NCBI GenBank assembly: GCA_027487865.1
Contig: JAIYCT010000007.1
Coordinates: 62,001-126,000 of the forward strand
Direction: 5' to 3'
Source of the DNA: Microbacteriaceae bacterium
GTDB taxonomy: Bacteria > Actinomycetota > Actinomycetes > Actinomycetales > Microbacteriaceae
Length of the DNA stretch: 64,000 bases
A program made the translations under genes and the position numbers. Each line of letters begins with the position of its first letter. Position 1 is the first letter of the stretch. The notes below the pieces were generated by a model. That model worked only from the letters and a program-made list of their open reading frames with translations. It did no database searches and was not told the origin of the DNA. Of the stretch, positions 33,943 to 43,156 are shown in pieces.

Positions 33943-34129
33943 GTGCTCCAGGGCGGGCTGCAGCGAGCCTGCCAAATTTCTAATCGAGTGGCGAAATCCC
34001 AAGATTCATGCTGCTGACCGCGTAAAGCTCTGGTCTGCGTGTGAATCTCATCGCAGCTATCTGATTGACTATCTTCAGACCCGCAGCATGTATTTGGGAG
34101 TAAGAGACTTTGAATCTTCAGACGATTAG
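33932..34129 (+). CDS. Small Cys/His-rich protein (actinobacterial family often mislabelled acetone carboxylase)
   Basis: The 65-residue protein has KCSRAGCSEPAKFLIEWRNP and WSACESHRSYLIDYL, so C-x4-C followed by C-x2-H about 34 residues on; this looks like a small zinc-binding site. The tail is YLQTRSMYLGVRDFESSDD. The ORF track begins it at 33839 in the DUF3099 gene; I chose the ATG at 33932 where the conserved part starts. It overlaps DUF3099 and SURF1 genes on either side. The database label acetone carboxylase seen on relatives is not supported by size. Function unknown. Confidence 0.72.
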   Translation: MKSKCSRAGCSEPAKFLIEWRNPKIHAADRVKLWSACESHRSYLIDYLQTRSMYLGVRDFESSDD

Positions 34130-34916
34130 ACGATGGGCGCCTTGGCTTGCGCTGGTCGTGCTATTCGCAATCGCCACCACGCTTTTGAGCTGGTGGCAGT
34201 TCTCCCGTCGCGAAGAACGAGTTGAGAAAATCAACCAGGTGATCGAGAACTACGAAGCCGACGCAATTAATCTGGCAGATGTTTCCTGGACTCAAATTAC
34301 AGGTGGACTTAGGGCTGACGAGTGGAAACCGGTGAATCTTGAGGGTAACTATCTTCCTGCAGACGCCATTCTGGTTCGCAATCGTCCGCTGAGCGGAAGC
34401 CCTGGCTTTTTGCAACTCGTGCCATTTAGAACCACTACCGGTGAGGTGCTGGTTATCGAGCGAGGCTGGATTCCTGCCGGGTCGGATATCAAAGAGCCAC
34501 TTCTAAACCCCCTTCCAACTGACGAAATCAAGCGATTGGTCATTCGTTTGCGCCAGGGCGAATCGGATTCCGGTAAAGATGCTGTTGCTAATCGCCTGGA
34601 CACCATCGACCTAAATGAGTATTCAGCCCTTCACCCAGAACTTGATCTCGAAACCCGCTTCTACGGCAGGCTCTCAAGTGAGAGTCCACAGGCTTCCGAA
34701 GCACCAATTCCGCAGCCAAAACCTTCGCTGGATGAGGGCAATCACCTCTCCTACGCACTGCAGTGGTTGCTGTTTGGAATCATGGCGTTCGGCGCATTCC
34801 TATGGGCTTATCGAAACGACAAGCGAGTGCGACTAGAGGAGCAGGGCTTAGTCGAAAAGCGAGTCCGAAAGCGAACACAGGCAACCGACGATGCAGCCTT
34901 TGAAGACCAGAGCTAA
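34110..34916 (+). CDS. SURF1 family cytochrome oxidase biogenesis protein
   Basis: Assists heme a insertion into subunit I of cytochrome c oxidase. The 268 residues have an N-terminal membrane helix (APWLALVVLFAIATTLLSWWQF), a large external domain with VLVRNRPLSGSPGFLQLVPF and VLVIERGWIPAG, and a second helix near YALQWLLFGIMAFGAFLWAY, the family topology. The start is a TTG at 34110 inside the small gene before it. Together with ctaA and ctaB here it supplies the heme A pathway for ctaD. Confidence 0.9.
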   Translation: MNLQTIRRWAPWLALVVLFAIATTLLSWWQFSRREERVEKINQVIENYEADAINLADVSWTQITGGLRADEWKPVNLEGNYLPADAILVRNRPLSGSPGFLQLVPFRTTTGEVLVIERGWIPAGSDIKEPLLNPLPTDEIKRLVIRLRQGESDSGKDAVANRLDTIDLNEYSALHPELDLETRFYGRLSSESPQASEAPIPQPKPSLDEGNHLSYALQWLLFGIMAFGAFLWAYRNDKRVRLEEQGLVEKRVRKRTQATDDAAFEDQS

Positions 34917-34950
34917 TAGACTTTGCCAATAATCAAGTGAAGGAAATCTG

Positions 34951-35508
34951 ATGACCATTGCCGCCGTAAATCTCATCGACCGTGTGATCCCAAGATCTCG
35001 AGTAAATGACATCGTTCTAATTGCATCCGGAGCGGTGCTAACTGCCCTTGCAGCTCAGATTCAGATTCCAATGTTGCCAGTTCCAATGACCCTGCAGACC
35101 TTCGCCGTGCTGCTAGTTGCAGCCACCCTAGGTGCCGGTCGCGGAGGAATCTCAATGGCGACCTACCTTGCAATGGGTGCGGCCGGTCTTCCGGTATTTG
35201 CTTCTGCAAAGACTCTCTCCGGTGTGCTTCCAACCGCCGGTTACCTCATTGGATTCGTAGCAGCAGCCGTTCTAATCGGTGCGCTCGCCAACCGCGGTTG
35301 GACCAAGAACCCACTCAAGCTTGCACTTTCTTTCGCATTAGGGTCGGTTGTTATCTATGCCTTTGGTGTGAGCGGACTGATGATTACCCTGGGTCTGACA
35401 CTAGATCAGGCACTAGCCGGTGGCGTTTACCCATTCTTAATCGGTGACCTAGTCAAGGCAGTAGCCGCAGCAGCGCTTGTGCCAATGGCATGGAAGCTTT
35501 TGAAGTAA
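34951..35508 (+). CDS. bioY: BioY biotin transporter substrate-binding subunit
   Basis: Membrane S component of an ECF transporter, binding biotin. The 185 residues form about six helices; PMLPVPMTLQTFAVLLVAAT and MAMGAAGLPVFA-type segments are typical of BioY, with VYPFLIGDLVKAVAAAALVP at the end. The energising ECF ATPases and transmembrane subunit are not nearby. A ribosome site AAGGAAATCTG precedes the ATG, and TAGACT at 34917-34922 just after the SURF1 stop is a likely -10. It ends at a bidirectional terminator. Confidence 0.94.
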   Translation: MTIAAVNLIDRVIPRSRVNDIVLIASGAVLTALAAQIQIPMLPVPMTLQTFAVLLVAATLGAGRGGISMATYLAMGAAGLPVFASAKTLSGVLPTAGYLIGFVAAAVLIGALANRGWTKNPLKLALSFALGSVVIYAFGVSGLMITLGLTLDQALAGGVYPFLIGDLVKAVAAAALVPMAWKLLK

Positions 35509-35522
35509 CCAACAAGAAGTAG

Positions 35523-35552
35523 AAAACCCCTTGGAGAGATCCAAGGGGTTTT
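35523..35552. terminator. Bidirectional terminator between bioY and sufT
   Basis: AAAACCCCTTGG pairs with CCAAGGGGTTTT across the 6-base loop AGAGAT, followed by T residues; the minus strand reads as a terminator equally well. It serves both converging genes. Confidence 0.9.
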
Positions 35553-35555
35553 TCT

Positions 35556-35888
35556 TTAGATTGAGAATCCGATTGCCCGCATCATTTCGCGACCGTCTTC
35601 GGTGATCTTTTCTGGACCCCATGGCGGCATCCACACCCAGTTGATTCTGAAGGCTTCGACTACGCCATCTAGTGCATCACCAGTCTGCTCCTCTATAACG
35701 TCCGTCAGAGGGCAACCAGCGCTTGTGAGGGTCATGTTGATTAGCAGTGCCCCATCATCAGACTCCTGCAGACCGTAAACCAAACCTAGATCGACGATGT
35801 TGACACCGATCTCAGGGTCGATGATGTTCTTCATCGCCTCGATTACGCGGTCATACTGCTCAGCGGAGAGCTCTTTAGGTTCGCTCAT
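35556..35888 (-). CDS. sufT: SufT/DUF59 iron-sulfur cluster assembly factor
   Basis: MIP18-family protein aiding maturation of iron-sulfur proteins. The 110 residues have the family core MKNIIDPEIGVNIVDLGLVY and the cysteine motif MTLTSAGCPLTDVIEEQ. It overlaps sufC by four bases at the end of the suf operon. In many actinobacteria sufS and sufU lie between sufC and this gene; they are missing here. Confidence 0.93.
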   Translation of the reverse strand: MSEPKELSAEQYDRVIEAMKNIIDPEIGVNIVDLGLVYGLQESDDGALLINMTLTSAGCPLTDVIEEQTGDALDGVVEAFRINWVWMPPWGPEKITEDGREMMRAIGFSI

Positions 35889-36643
35889 GCACTGGCCTTT
35901 AGGTAGCGGTCGTAGCCCTCTGCCTCTAGACGCTCAGCTAGTTCTGGACCACCCTGCTCCGCAACCTTGCCGGCTACGAATACGTGAACGAAGTCTGGCT
36001 GGATGTAGCGAAGGATACGGGTGTAGTGAGTGATGAGTAGCACACCAAGGTCAGTGTTTGCCTTGGCGCGGTTTACACCCTCAGAAACAATCTTTAGCGC
36101 GTCAACGTCAAGGCCTGAGTCGGTCTCGTCCAAGATCGCGATCCTTGGCTTTAGAAGCTCCAGCTGCAGGATCTCGTGACGCTTCTTCTCGCCACCGGAG
36201 AATCCCTCGTTCACATTGCGCTCTGTGAAGTCCGAGTCCATGCGCAGGTTCTTCATTGCGGTCTTTAGGTCCCCAACCCACTCGCGAAGCGCAGGAGCCT
36301 CGCCGCTGATTGCGGTCTTTGCGGTGCGGAGGAAGTTCGAAACCGAGACGCCTGGAACCTCAACCGGGTACTGCATGGCCAAAAACAGTCCGGCACGAGC
36401 ACGCTCGTCGACACTCATCTCAAGCACGTTCTCGCCGTCTAGCAGGATCTCACCGTCGGTGATCTCATACTTTGGGTGACCGGCAACCGAGTAGGCCAGG
36501 GTTGACTTGCCGGAGCCGTTTGGGCCCATGACGGCGTGAGTCTCACCGGAGGAAATGGTTAGGTCGACTCCCCTAAGGATCTGCTTTGGACCCTGGTCGG
36601 TGTTTACCGAAACGTGGAGGTTCTTGATTTCTAGCTTTGACAT
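35885..36643 (-). CDS. sufC: Fe-S cluster assembly ATPase SufC
   Basis: ABC-type ATPase that drives the SufBCD scaffold. The 252 residues show Walker A MGPNGSGKSTLAYSVAGH near residue 39, the signature FSGGEKKRHEILQL, Walker B IAILDETDSGLDVDAL and VLLITHYTRIL with the switch histidine. It sits after the Rieske ferredoxin gene (17 bases) and before sufT (4-base overlap). Confidence 0.97.
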   Translation of the reverse strand: MSKLEIKNLHVSVNTDQGPKQILRGVDLTISSGETHAVMGPNGSGKSTLAYSVAGHPKYEITDGEILLDGENVLEMSVDERARAGLFLAMQYPVEVPGVSVSNFLRTAKTAISGEAPALREWVGDLKTAMKNLRMDSDFTERNVNEGFSGGEKKRHEILQLELLKPRIAILDETDSGLDVDALKIVSEGVNRAKANTDLGVLLITHYTRILRYIQPDFVHVFVAGKVAEQGGPELAERLEAEGYDRYLKASA

Positions 36644-36660
36644 GATTTCCTAACTAAGTC

Positions 36661-36972
36661 TTACTCTTCGATTTCTAAAAAGATGTCGCCGTTGTCGATT
36701 AGAACCTCGTAGGTTGCAACCGGCTCATAGGCAGGCAAGCTAAGTGGCTTACCGGTGTTTAGGTCAAACTTTGCTCCGTGTGCCCAGCACTCGATGGTCT
36801 CGTTATCTACAAAGCCCTCAGAGAGCGAGATCTCGCCGTGAGAGCACTTGTCATCAAGTGCCTTCACCTCACCGTTTGGGGTTCTCACGACAGCAATAGC
36901 TAAATCGCCAACCTTTACACGGATTGACTTACCGGGCTTGATGTCTTCCAGGGCGCAAATTCTCATTGCCAT
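36661..36972 (-). CDS. Rieske-type ferredoxin of the suf operon
   Basis: Small soluble 2Fe-2S protein, presumed electron carrier for cluster assembly. The 103 residues have CSHGEISLSEG and CWAHGAKFDLNTG, giving the Rieske ligand pattern C-x-H...C-x2-H. It has no membrane segment or oxygenase domain. The gene adjoins sufD directly and precedes sufC, the standard actinobacterial position. It is related to the ferredoxin part of non-heme dioxygenases, but context points to Fe-S biogenesis. Confidence 0.9.
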   Translation of the reverse strand: MAMRICALEDIKPGKSIRVKVGDLAIAVVRTPNGEVKALDDKCSHGEISLSEGFVDNETIECWAHGAKFDLNTGKPLSLPAYEPVATYEVLIDNGDIFLEIEE

Positions 36973-38133
36973 TTAGACCCCTACCTTTTCTAGCTCCAGC
37001 TCGATTGCACCAATCAAGCGCTGTTCGATTTCGTCAATCTCAATCTTTTGAATGATCTCGGACAAAAAGCCTCGGACTACCAACTTCTTGGCCTCGGTCT
37101 CATTCAAGCCTCTGGCCTGTAAGTAGAACAACTGCTCGTCATCGAAACGACCCGACGCACTGGCGTGACCAGCACCTTCGATCTTTCCGGTTTCAATCTC
37201 AAGGTTTGGAACCGAGTCTGCTCTTGCACCAGCGGTTAGCAACAAATTGCGATTTAGCTCGTAGCTGTCGGTGCCTACTGCGGTCTCGCGAATTAGCACA
37301 TCGCCAACCCAAACGGTGTGAGCGCCAACGCCCTGCAGTGCGCCCTTGTAGGCCACGTTTGACTTACAGTTCTCCGCAATGTGGTCAACGTATGGGCGGT
37401 GCTCAAAGTAGTTTCCGCTCTCGGCTAGGTAAACGCCGTACATGTTGATCTCAGCGCCCGGGCTAGAAAGCTCAACCGCTGGGGTCACGCGCACTAGGTC
37501 GCCACCAAGGGATACAACAGTGTGTCGAAGATTTGAGTTGCGACCAAGCTTTGCAAACTGGGTTGAAACGTGGGTGGAGCCCTTATCCCAATCCTGAATG
37601 GTGACAAAGTTTAAGGTCGACTCATCGCCAAGCACAATTTCAACGTTCTCACCCAATACTCCAAGACCGGCGTGGTCTAGCACGATTGTGGTTTTGGCGT
37701 GGGTTCCGACGTTGATCAATACGTGAGCTGCGGTTGCGGCGTCGCTATTTGGCTTGATTACCACAAAGCTCGGCTGGGACTGCTCAAGTTCTTTTGGAAC
37801 ATCAATTACCAAAGTCTTAGAAGCGTTGGTCCAGGCAATTGCTGCAATTCGGTCCTCTGGAAGTCCTGCTGAGCCAACCTTGGCCTTGGTGGTCTCAACC
37901 CAGCTGGCAGTTACACCCTCAGCAAGCTTGATCTCAACCGAGTCCTCGGAAATCTCGCCAATGACGCTCTGGGTTAGGCCCTTTAGCTTGTCAATTGGTA
38001 GGTAGCGCCAGATCTCCTGCAGCTTTGAAACCTCTGCAAAGTCTTCAATTGAAGTAGAGCGCGGGCGTTCGTTTCTGGTCTGAATTGGAACGCCAGCACC
38101 GTGTGAATGTTCCTGAATACCGTGCTGTGCCAT
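36973..38133 (-). CDS. sufD: Fe-S cluster assembly protein SufD
   Basis: Scaffold partner of SufB in the SufBC2D complex. The 386 residues show a beta-helix core with LNFVTIQDWDKGSTHVSTQF and the C-terminal GHASASGRFDDEQLFYLQAR then GLNETEAKKLVVRGFLSEII, the conserved tail shared with SufB. It overlaps the sufB stop by one base and is followed immediately by the Rieske ferredoxin gene. Confidence 0.95.
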   Translation of the reverse strand: MAQHGIQEHSHGAGVPIQTRNERPRSTSIEDFAEVSKLQEIWRYLPIDKLKGLTQSVIGEISEDSVEIKLAEGVTASWVETTKAKVGSAGLPEDRIAAIAWTNASKTLVIDVPKELEQSQPSFVVIKPNSDAATAAHVLINVGTHAKTTIVLDHAGLGVLGENVEIVLGDESTLNFVTIQDWDKGSTHVSTQFAKLGRNSNLRHTVVSLGGDLVRVTPAVELSSPGAEINMYGVYLAESGNYFEHRPYVDHIAENCKSNVAYKGALQGVGAHTVWVGDVLIRETAVGTDSYELNRNLLLTAGARADSVPNLEIETGKIEGAGHASASGRFDDEQLFYLQARGLNETEAKKLVVRGFLSEIIQKIEIDEIEQRLIGAIELELEKVGV

Positions 38134-39551
38134 TAACCAACAGCCCCTTCCATCTGCATTTCGATGAGCTTGTTGAGTTCCAGCGCGTACTCCATTGGAA
38201 GCTCCTTGGCGATTGGCTCGATAAAGCCTCGAACGATCATCGCCATTGCCTCATCTTCTGCCATGCCGCGGGACTGCAGGTAGAAAAGCTGCTCTGCGGA
38301 GATAGCGGTAACGGTGGCTTCGTGACCCATCGAGACGTCATCCTCGCGGATGTCATTGGCCGGATAGGTGTCGGAGCGCGAAATGGTGTCTACCAACAGT
38401 GCATCACAGCGAACCGTGTTAGCCGAGTGGTGAGCACCTGGGTTCACGCGGATCTCACCACGGTAAGAGGTGCGACCACCACCACGGGCAATCGACTTAG
38501 AGACGATTGAGCTGGTCGTGTAAGGAGCTAGGTGAATCATCTTGGCACCGGCATCCTGGTGCTGACCTTCGCCAGCAAATGCAACCGACAGCGTTTCACC
38601 GCGAGCACGCTCACCGGCAAGAATCACCGATGGGTACTTCATGGTTACCTTCGAGCCGATGTTGCCATCGATCCACTCCATGGTTGCGCCCTCGTGCGCA
38701 ATCGCACGCTTGGTAACCAGGTTGTAAACGTTGTTCGACCAGTTCTGAATGGTCGTGTAGCGAACGCGAGCGTTCTTCTTCACGATGATTTCCACTACCG
38801 CAGAGTGCAGTGAGTCGGACTGGTAAATCGGTGCGGTGCAACCCTCGATGTAGTGCACGTAGGAATCTTCATCAGCAATGATCAAGGTTCTTTCGAACTG
38901 ACCCATGTTTTCGGTGTTGATTCGGAAGTAGGCCTGAAGTGGGATCTCAACTTTTACGCCCTTAGGAACGTAAACGAAGGAACCACCGGACCAAACTGCA
39001 GTGTTCAGGGCAGCAAACTTGTTGTCACCGGTTGGGATAACGGTTCCGAAGTACTCCTGGAAGATCTCAGGGTGCTGCTTCAAGGCCGTGTCGGTATCTA
39101 GGAAGATTACTCCCTGTGCCTCTAGGTCTTCGCGAATCTGGTGGTAAACCACCTCAGACTCGTACTGAGCCGCAACACCGGCCACCAAGCGCTGACGCTC
39201 AGCCTCTGGAATACCAAGGCGTTCGTAGGTCTGTCGGATGTCCTCTGGAAGGTCTTCCCAGGTCTGCGCCTGCTTCTCGGTCGAGCGAACAAAGTACTTG
39301 ATGTTGTCAAAATCGATTCCGCTGAGGTCAGAACCCCAGGTTGGCATTGGCTTCTGCAGGAAATACTGGTAGCCCTTCAGGCGACGCTCCAGCATCCAGT
39401 CCGGCTCACTCTTTTTACCGGAGATGTCCATCACTACGTCTTCGTTGATACCGCGTCGAGCTGATTCGCCAGCTTTATCGCTGTCTGACCAACCAAACTC
39501 GTAGTTTCCCAGCTCATCAAGCTCTGGGCGGTCGATGATTTTCTCGGACAT
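38133..39551 (-). CDS. sufB: Fe-S cluster assembly protein SufB
   Basis: Main scaffold protein on which iron-sulfur clusters are built. The 472 residues include VYVPKGVKVEIPLQAYFRIN, YIEGCTAPIYQSDSLHSAVV, TVRCDALLVDTISRSDTYPA and GHEATVTAISAEQLFYLQSR. The ORF track begins 30 codons too early; the ATG at 39551 has a strong AGGAGG site (ccaggaggaac). It leads the suf operon. No sufR regulator precedes it; instead a DtxR/IdeR-like palindrome lies about 120 bases upstream beside ctaA. Confidence 0.97.
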   Translation of the reverse strand: MSEKIIDRPELDELGNYEFGWSDSDKAGESARRGINEDVVMDISGKKSEPDWMLERRLKGYQYFLQKPMPTWGSDLSGIDFDNIKYFVRSTEKQAQTWEDLPEDIRQTYERLGIPEAERQRLVAGVAAQYESEVVYHQIREDLEAQGVIFLDTDTALKQHPEIFQEYFGTVIPTGDNKFAALNTAVWSGGSFVYVPKGVKVEIPLQAYFRINTENMGQFERTLIIADEDSYVHYIEGCTAPIYQSDSLHSAVVEIIVKKNARVRYTTIQNWSNNVYNLVTKRAIAHEGATMEWIDGNIGSKVTMKYPSVILAGERARGETLSVAFAGEGQHQDAGAKMIHLAPYTTSSIVSKSIARGGGRTSYRGEIRVNPGAHHSANTVRCDALLVDTISRSDTYPANDIREDDVSMGHEATVTAISAEQLFYLQSRGMAEDEAMAMIVRGFIEPIAKELPMEYALELNKLIEMQMEGAVG

Positions 39552-39671
39552 GTTCCTCCTGGTTTCAACAAGTTCAACCCACCTAGGCAATTGGTATTCC
39601 CGTATCAGAAGTTGATGGGAGAATTGTCTTGGCGTTTTCAAAGAGTATCATTCGCTCTTGATTTGAAGCGC

Positions 39672-39690
39672 TTAGGTAAACCTAACTCGG
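39672..39690. promoter_or_regulatory. DtxR/IdeR-like iron box between sufB and ctaA
   Basis: TTAGGTAAACCTAACTCGG. Against the DtxR consensus TWAGGTWAGSCTWACCTWA, 14 of 19 positions match, including 14 of the first 15; it also contains the short palindrome TTAGGT-AA-ACCTAA. It sits just before the ctaA start and about 24 bases from a possible TACTCT -10 element of sufB (39642-39647, minus strand), so it could control both. The consensus is known; binding here is inferred. Confidence 0.5.
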
Positions 39691-39694
39691 AGTG

Positions 39695-40783
39695 ATGTTG
39701 CAGCTGCTGAAAAACCTTTGGTTCGACACTTTGGTGAGCCCGGCACGAGTTCGCCTCTATGTCTGGCTTTCGCTTGTGACCCAGGTGCTGATTGTTGTCA
39801 CCGGAGGCGCTGTTCGCCTCACTGCCTCTGGCCTTGGTTGCCCGACCTGGCCTAAGTGCACCGAGGACTCGCTCGTCACCACTGCGGAAATGGGTTTTCA
39901 CGGAATTATCGAGTTTGGTAATCGCCTTTTGACCTTTGTGCTTTTGGTGATTGCACTTCTGACCTACGCCACCCTGCTGCGAATGCACGCCGCCAAGGAC
40001 AGGCTGCTACTGCCAACCTTTATCTTCTTTGCCGCAGTTGTTGGACTTGCCGCTGGAATTCTGTTGCAGGCATTGATGGCCCTGAATATCTTCACTGTAG
40101 CTCTGATTGCCTTGTCGGCAGCGGTAATGCTCTTCACTGCGTTCAACATTATTGTCACTGCTCGAGCTGTAGAGCTCGGTGGCCTAGTAGCACCGGCCTT
40201 CCTACTCGGACTAGGAATCATCGCCCAGGCGGTTGTTGGCGGAATTACGGTTCTAACCGGCTTGAACTCCTGGATTGTTGGGATTCACTTTGTGATCTCT
40301 ATCGGCCTTATTGCTATCGCAGCGATTTTGGTCTGGCGAGCCCGTCCTAAGCCAATCGGTGAGATTGCACCGCTGAATAAGTTTCTCGCTTGGCCAACTG
40401 CTGTTGTGAGCCTGATCACCATTTTGTTTGGCGTGGTGGTCACCGGTGCTGGGCCTCACGCCGGAGACATTGATACGCCAAGAAATGGCTTAGATCTCGA
40501 GATCTGGCAGCACTATCACTCCTGGCCTGGCTATCTGATGCTCGGACTGATCACCATGCAGTTTTTCAGCCAGTGGCTGGTTAGTCGGAAGCTGTGGGCC
40601 GACCTCGCAACTCGAATCCTGCTGCTGACTTTGGTTTTCTCCATACTTCAGGCGGTCGTGGGAATTTTGCAGGCCCGCATGGGGGTTCCAGCTCTTCTAG
40701 TTGGACTACACATGTTTGGAGCTGCAAGCCTGAGTGCACTGGTCACCTTCCAGTTGCTGTCAGCTCGCAAAATAAATAGATGA
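39695..40783 (+). CDS. ctaA: Heme A synthase
   Basis: Oxidises the C8 methyl of heme O to give heme A for the aa3 oxidase. The 362-residue protein has eight membrane helices in two related halves; histidines occur in GFHGIIEFGNRLLTF, GIHFVISIGLIAI, QHYHSWPGYLMLG and GLHMFGAASLSALV. The first external loop GLGCPTWPKC contains the paired cysteines of this type. GTG 39692, ATG 39695 and TTG 39698 are possible starts; GGAG lies too close to the first two, so the start is uncertain by two codons. Its last bases overlap phr by four. Confidence 0.94.
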   Translation: MLQLLKNLWFDTLVSPARVRLYVWLSLVTQVLIVVTGGAVRLTASGLGCPTWPKCTEDSLVTTAEMGFHGIIEFGNRLLTFVLLVIALLTYATLLRMHAAKDRLLLPTFIFFAAVVGLAAGILLQALMALNIFTVALIALSAAVMLFTAFNIIVTARAVELGGLVAPAFLLGLGIIAQAVVGGITVLTGLNSWIVGIHFVISIGLIAIAAILVWRARPKPIGEIAPLNKFLAWPTAVVSLITILFGVVVTGAGPHAGDIDTPRNGLDLEIWQHYHSWPGYLMLGLITMQFFSQWLVSRKLWADLATRILLLTLVFSILQAVVGILQARMGVPALLVGLHMFGAASLSALVTFQLLSARKINR

Positions 40784-42132
40784 CCGTAATCTTTTGGTTT
40801 CGCAGGGACCTTAGAGTCCAAGACAACGAAGCGTTGCTTGCTGCAGTAAAGCGCGCGAGTAGCGATAACACCAAGCTGGCCGCCGCCTATGTCTTTGGCA
40901 GCGGTTTTGACGAGCTCTCCCCTATCCGCCGTAACTCCCTAATCACCTCGGTCTCATCACTCTCGCAGTCTCTGCCAAGGGGGTTACAACTAGTCAGCGG
41001 CGAGGCAGGCAAGAACCTTCTGGAGCTTTCGCGAGAGCTTCAAGCAAAAGTGGTTTATGCAACCCGAAGCTTTGACACTCACGGGATGTTGGAGCAATCC
41101 TCGGTTGCAGAACAGCTATACGCCCATGGCATCTCGCTGCAGTTGGTCGGGTCGAACTATGCCGTAGAGCCGGGAACTGTGAGAAAGGACGATCTCACTC
41201 CCCTGAAGGTCTATACGCCGTTTTATAAGCGCTGGTTAGGGCACCTAGGGCAGCGTCCCTTCCAGCTGGATACCAGCGTTGTTGATTGGGTACCGGGAAG
41301 TGGTGAGCTACCGACACTCTCCCCCGACTGCAAGATGCCGATAAAGGCTTCTGAGAGTTTCGCTTTAGAGACCTGGCAGAGGTTCAAAAAGCGTGCGGTG
41401 CATGATTACTCAGAGAATCGAAACCGAACCGATCTGTCGGGAACCTCTCACCTAAGCCATGCTCTTGCTCACGGCGAGATTCACCCTCGAACTCTGTTGG
41501 CAGAGTTGGGTGATTCTCCTGGTGAAGAGGTATTCCGCAAGGAGCTCGCCTGGCGAGAGTTCTATGCCGATGTGCTATTCCACAACCCACACACCTATGA
41601 CTCTTACTACGAACCCAAGTTTGAGAAGCTGCGCTACGACTCGGAGTTTGATAATCCAAAGCTAGAGGCGTGGAAAGAGGGCAAGACCGGGTACCCAATA
41701 GTTGATGCCGCCATGAGGCAGCTCTTGACCACCGGTTGGATGCACAATCGAGCCCGCATGATTGTTGCGAGCTTTCTGGTAAAGGACCTACACCTCGAAT
41801 GGCAGGTCGGCGCTCGCTGGTTTGAAAAGTGGCTAACCGATTTTGATCCGGCTTCAAACTCTCACGGTTGGCAGTGGACTGCTGGTTGCGGCACTGATGC
41901 CAGTCCCTACTACCGAGTATTCAACCCAACTCTGCAGGGTTATAAGTTCGATCCAAATGGCGATTACGTTCGCAAGTACATTCCCGAGCTGAGTCACATC
42001 TCAGGGCCTGAGGTGCATGAGCCTTGGAAGCTAATCGATGGGCTGCAAAATGGCTACCCCGCGCCAATCCTTGATCACTTTGTCGAGCGTGATGAATCGC
42101 TTGCTCGGCTTGAGGAAATTAAAGGGCGATAA
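40780..42132 (+). CDS. phr: Deoxyribodipyrimidine photolyase
   Basis: Light-driven FAD enzyme that reverses UV-made pyrimidine dimers. The 450-residue protein starts [18 protein letters not shown]-like (IFWFRRDLR) and has the FAD-binding segment [36 protein letters not shown] and [20 protein letters not shown] (CPD class I signature). Length is normal. It is coupled to ctaA by a 4-base overlap, a pairing not obviously functional. The gene suits an organism living in sunlit water. Confidence 0.95.
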   Translation: MTVIFWFRRDLRVQDNEALLAAVKRASSDNTKLAAAYVFGSGFDELSPIRRNSLITSVSSLSQSLPRGLQLVSGEAGKNLLELSRELQAKVVYATRSFDTHGMLEQSSVAEQLYAHGISLQLVGSNYAVEPGTVRKDDLTPLKVYTPFYKRWLGHLGQRPFQLDTSVVDWVPGSGELPTLSPDCKMPIKASESFALETWQRFKKRAVHDYSENRNRTDLSGTSHLSHALAHGEIHPRTLLAELGDSPGEEVFRKELAWREFYADVLFHNPHTYDSYYEPKFEKLRYDSEFDNPKLEAWKEGKTGYPIVDAAMRQLLTTGWMHNRARMIVASFLVKDLHLEWQVGARWFEKWLTDFDPASNSHGWQWTAGCGTDASPYYRVFNPTLQGYKFDPNGDYVRKYIPELSHISGPEVHEPWKLIDGLQNGYPAPILDHFVERDESLARLEEIKGR

Positions 42133-43036
42133 ACAAAAGCGGATCGATCGCAACCGCCAAGAACAAAAGCGTTAGGTGAGTGATCGAAAGGTGGAAAAGC
42201 TTCATCGGATTCTTAGGGATGCCGCGCTTAGCCTCGTTGTAAAGACGGTGTGACTCGAAGCTGAACCAAAGACCTGTAACAACTGCCACAGCCGTGTAAA
42301 TCCACCCCATTGGTGCAACTGGAATCAGTAAAAGGGTGGACGCGAAGTAGGCCCAGGCGTAGAGGATGATTTGTCTTCCGACAACCTCGTTTTTCGCCAC
42401 CACCGGAAGCATCGGGACACCCGCATCGCGGTAGTCCTCCAAGTACTTCATCGACAGCGGCCAGTAGTGCGGCGGAGTCCAGAGGAAGACAATCAGGAAC
42501 AATACCCAGGCTGCGGCAGAAACCTCATTGGTGACAGCGGCCCAGCCGATTAGTGCCGGCATGGCACCTGCTGCCCCACCCCAGACGATGTTTTGCGGAG
42601 TGCGACGCTTGAGGCCAAGGGTGTAGACAAAGACGTAGAACAAAATCGCAGCCAGCGACAAGACCGCGCTGAGCCAGTTGATTAAGAAACCAAACCATAG
42701 GACGCTCAGCACACCAATTAACCAGGCAAAGACCAGGGCTTCGCGCTGAGTGAGCTCACCGGTAACCAATGGGCGGTTCTTGGTTCTGCCCATCAGCTTG
42801 TCGATGTCGGCATCGATGTAGCAGTTAAAGGCGTTAGCACTGCCGGCGGAAAGTGCACCACCGAATAAAGTCGCGAGAATTAGCCAGATCGACGGCATGC
42901 CCTTTTCGGCAAGAATCATCGCTGGAACGGTGGCAATTAGAAGTAGTTCAATAACCCGAGGCTTTGTGAGGGCAAAGTACGCCTTCAGCTTGGCTAGAAA
43001 GCGCGATTTAGCAGGGCTTTTAGTGTCGGGAGTCAT
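42119..43036 (-). CDS. ctaB: Protoheme IX farnesyltransferase (heme O synthase)
   Basis: UbiA-type prenyltransferase converting heme B to heme O. The 305 residues have about nine helices and the two aspartate-rich sites [20 protein letters not shown] (D-x3-D) and the later [16 protein letters not shown] loop. TAGACT lies 10 bases before the ATG with no ribosome site, giving a very short leader. Its last 14 bases overlap phr tail to tail. With ctaA it completes heme A synthesis. Confidence 0.96.
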   Translation of the reverse strand: MTPDTKSPAKSRFLAKLKAYFALTKPRVIELLLIATVPAMILAEKGMPSIWLILATLFGGALSAGSANAFNCYIDADIDKLMGRTKNRPLVTGELTQREALVFAWLIGVLSVLWFGFLINWLSAVLSLAAILFYVFVYTLGLKRRTPQNIVWGGAAGAMPALIGWAAVTNEVSAAAWVLFLIVFLWTPPHYWPLSMKYLEDYRDAGVPMLPVVAKNEVVGRQIILYAWAYFASTLLLIPVAPMGWIYTAVAVVTGLWFSFESHRLYNEAKRGIPKNPMKLFHLSITHLTLLFLAVAIDPLLFIAL

Positions 43037-43156
43037 TTCGAGAAATAGTCTAATCGGGGCGGGTCAAAACCCCAATTCGGTATAGAGTTGAGAAACTCGC
43101 GTAGGCACCGTCGCCACGGCAATCCCCTGAAAAATCTGAAGAATTGGGCTCATTAA

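Noticed and set aside
43083-43100. GAGTT-N4-AACTC repeat upstream of tkt
   Set aside because: Five-base arms are expected by chance and its position suggests no clear role.
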